The position numbers were made by a program, and so were the translations under genes. From assembly GCA_019114925.1 (NCBI GenBank), contig DXEO01000220.1, positions 1-5,723 on the forward strand: a stretch of 5,723 nt of DNA. Direction: 5' to 3'. The stretch comes from Candidatus Corynebacterium faecipullorum. GTDB taxonomy: Bacteria; Actinomycetota; Actinomycetes; Mycobacteriales; Mycobacteriaceae. Of this stretch, positions 5,668 to 5,723 are shown piece after piece. A model generated the notes under the pieces. The model was given only the letters and a program-made list of their open reading frames with translations. It did no database searches and had not been told where the DNA came from. The stretch's first letter is position 1; each line of letters starts with the position of its first letter.

Positions 5668-5723
5668 CCGAAAAAGTACGGTTTATCCTTGCCCTGTTTA
5701 CGCTGATGTGCGACGGAGTCCGT

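Larger units (their letters stand above)
5438..5723 (+). other. Non-coding stretch, probable upstream regulatory region of the next (ATP synthase) operon
   Basis: No reading frame here has a credible start, Shine-Dalgarno and family match. An ATG at 5660 opens a frame to the window end but lacks a Shine-Dalgarno and does not resemble the AtpB N-terminus. Base composition is visibly less GC-rich than in the genes. From conserved gene order I expect atpB just beyond 5723. The stretch holds short repeats and candidate sites listed separately: a GlxR-like sequence (5501-5516), GGGGCTTT twice (5539-5546, 5550-5557), an 8-bp inverted repeat (5624-5631 with 5660-5667) and CGGGTTA twice (5638-5644, 5648-5654). 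Confidence 0.6.

Noticed and set aside
5660..5723. ATG at 5660 as the start of atpB
   Set aside because: The encoded start (MLSRKSTVYPCP) does not resemble AtpB and no Shine-Dalgarno precedes it; atpB is more likely beyond the window.

Overview
The window looks like a chromosomal core region of a GC-rich actinobacterium, most likely a Corynebacterium. I infer this from the protein sequences (an actinobacterial-type Rho C-terminus and a WecA-type phosphoprenyl transferase), the strong GC bias at third codon positions, the GTG starts, and the gene order rho-prfA-prmC-tsaC-wecA-atpI-like. That order matches the segment upstream of the ATP synthase operon in mycobacteria and corynebacteria. No species can be named from the sequence alone.

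Layout, all on the + strand: 1-978 is the C-terminal half of rho (5' end outside the window). 978-2054 is prfA (release factor 1), overlapping the rho stop by one base. 2079-3011 is prmC, the methyltransferase that modifies the GGQ glutamine of release factors. 3065-3742 is tsaC/sua5-type threonylcarbamoyl-AMP synthase. 3753-4928 is wecA-type UDP-GlcNAc:prenyl-phosphate GlcNAc-1-P transferase. 4945-5379 is a small four-helix membrane protein of the AtpI type. A strong intrinsic terminator at 5398-5437 closes the cluster. 5438-5723 carries no convincing gene and is probably the upstream regulatory region of the next operon, expected to be atpB and the other ATP synthase genes.

The intergenic gaps are short (1-nt overlap, 24, 53, 10 and 16 nt), so one polycistronic unit is plausible. 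The functional themes are transcription termination (Rho), translation termination (RF1 and its modifying enzyme PrmC), decoding fidelity (t6A precursor synthesis by TsaC), cell-wall arabinogalactan linker initiation (WecA) and ATP synthase assembly (AtpI-like).

The most unusual feature lies inside prmC. A 12-bp perfect palindrome is followed by a 24-bp-period direct repeat (three identical 13-nt AT-rich cores and one degenerate copy, 2392-2492). It is translated in frame into an eight-residue repeat beginning KFNS. It sits exactly in the linker between the substrate-binding domain and the methyltransferase domain, and makes the linker about 24 residues longer than in E. coli PrmC. Six of the seven lysines in the protein fall in this stretch. 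It resembles a small palindromic repeat element that has inserted into a conserved gene and been kept as protein, comparable in principle to the in-frame palindromic elements of Rickettsia.
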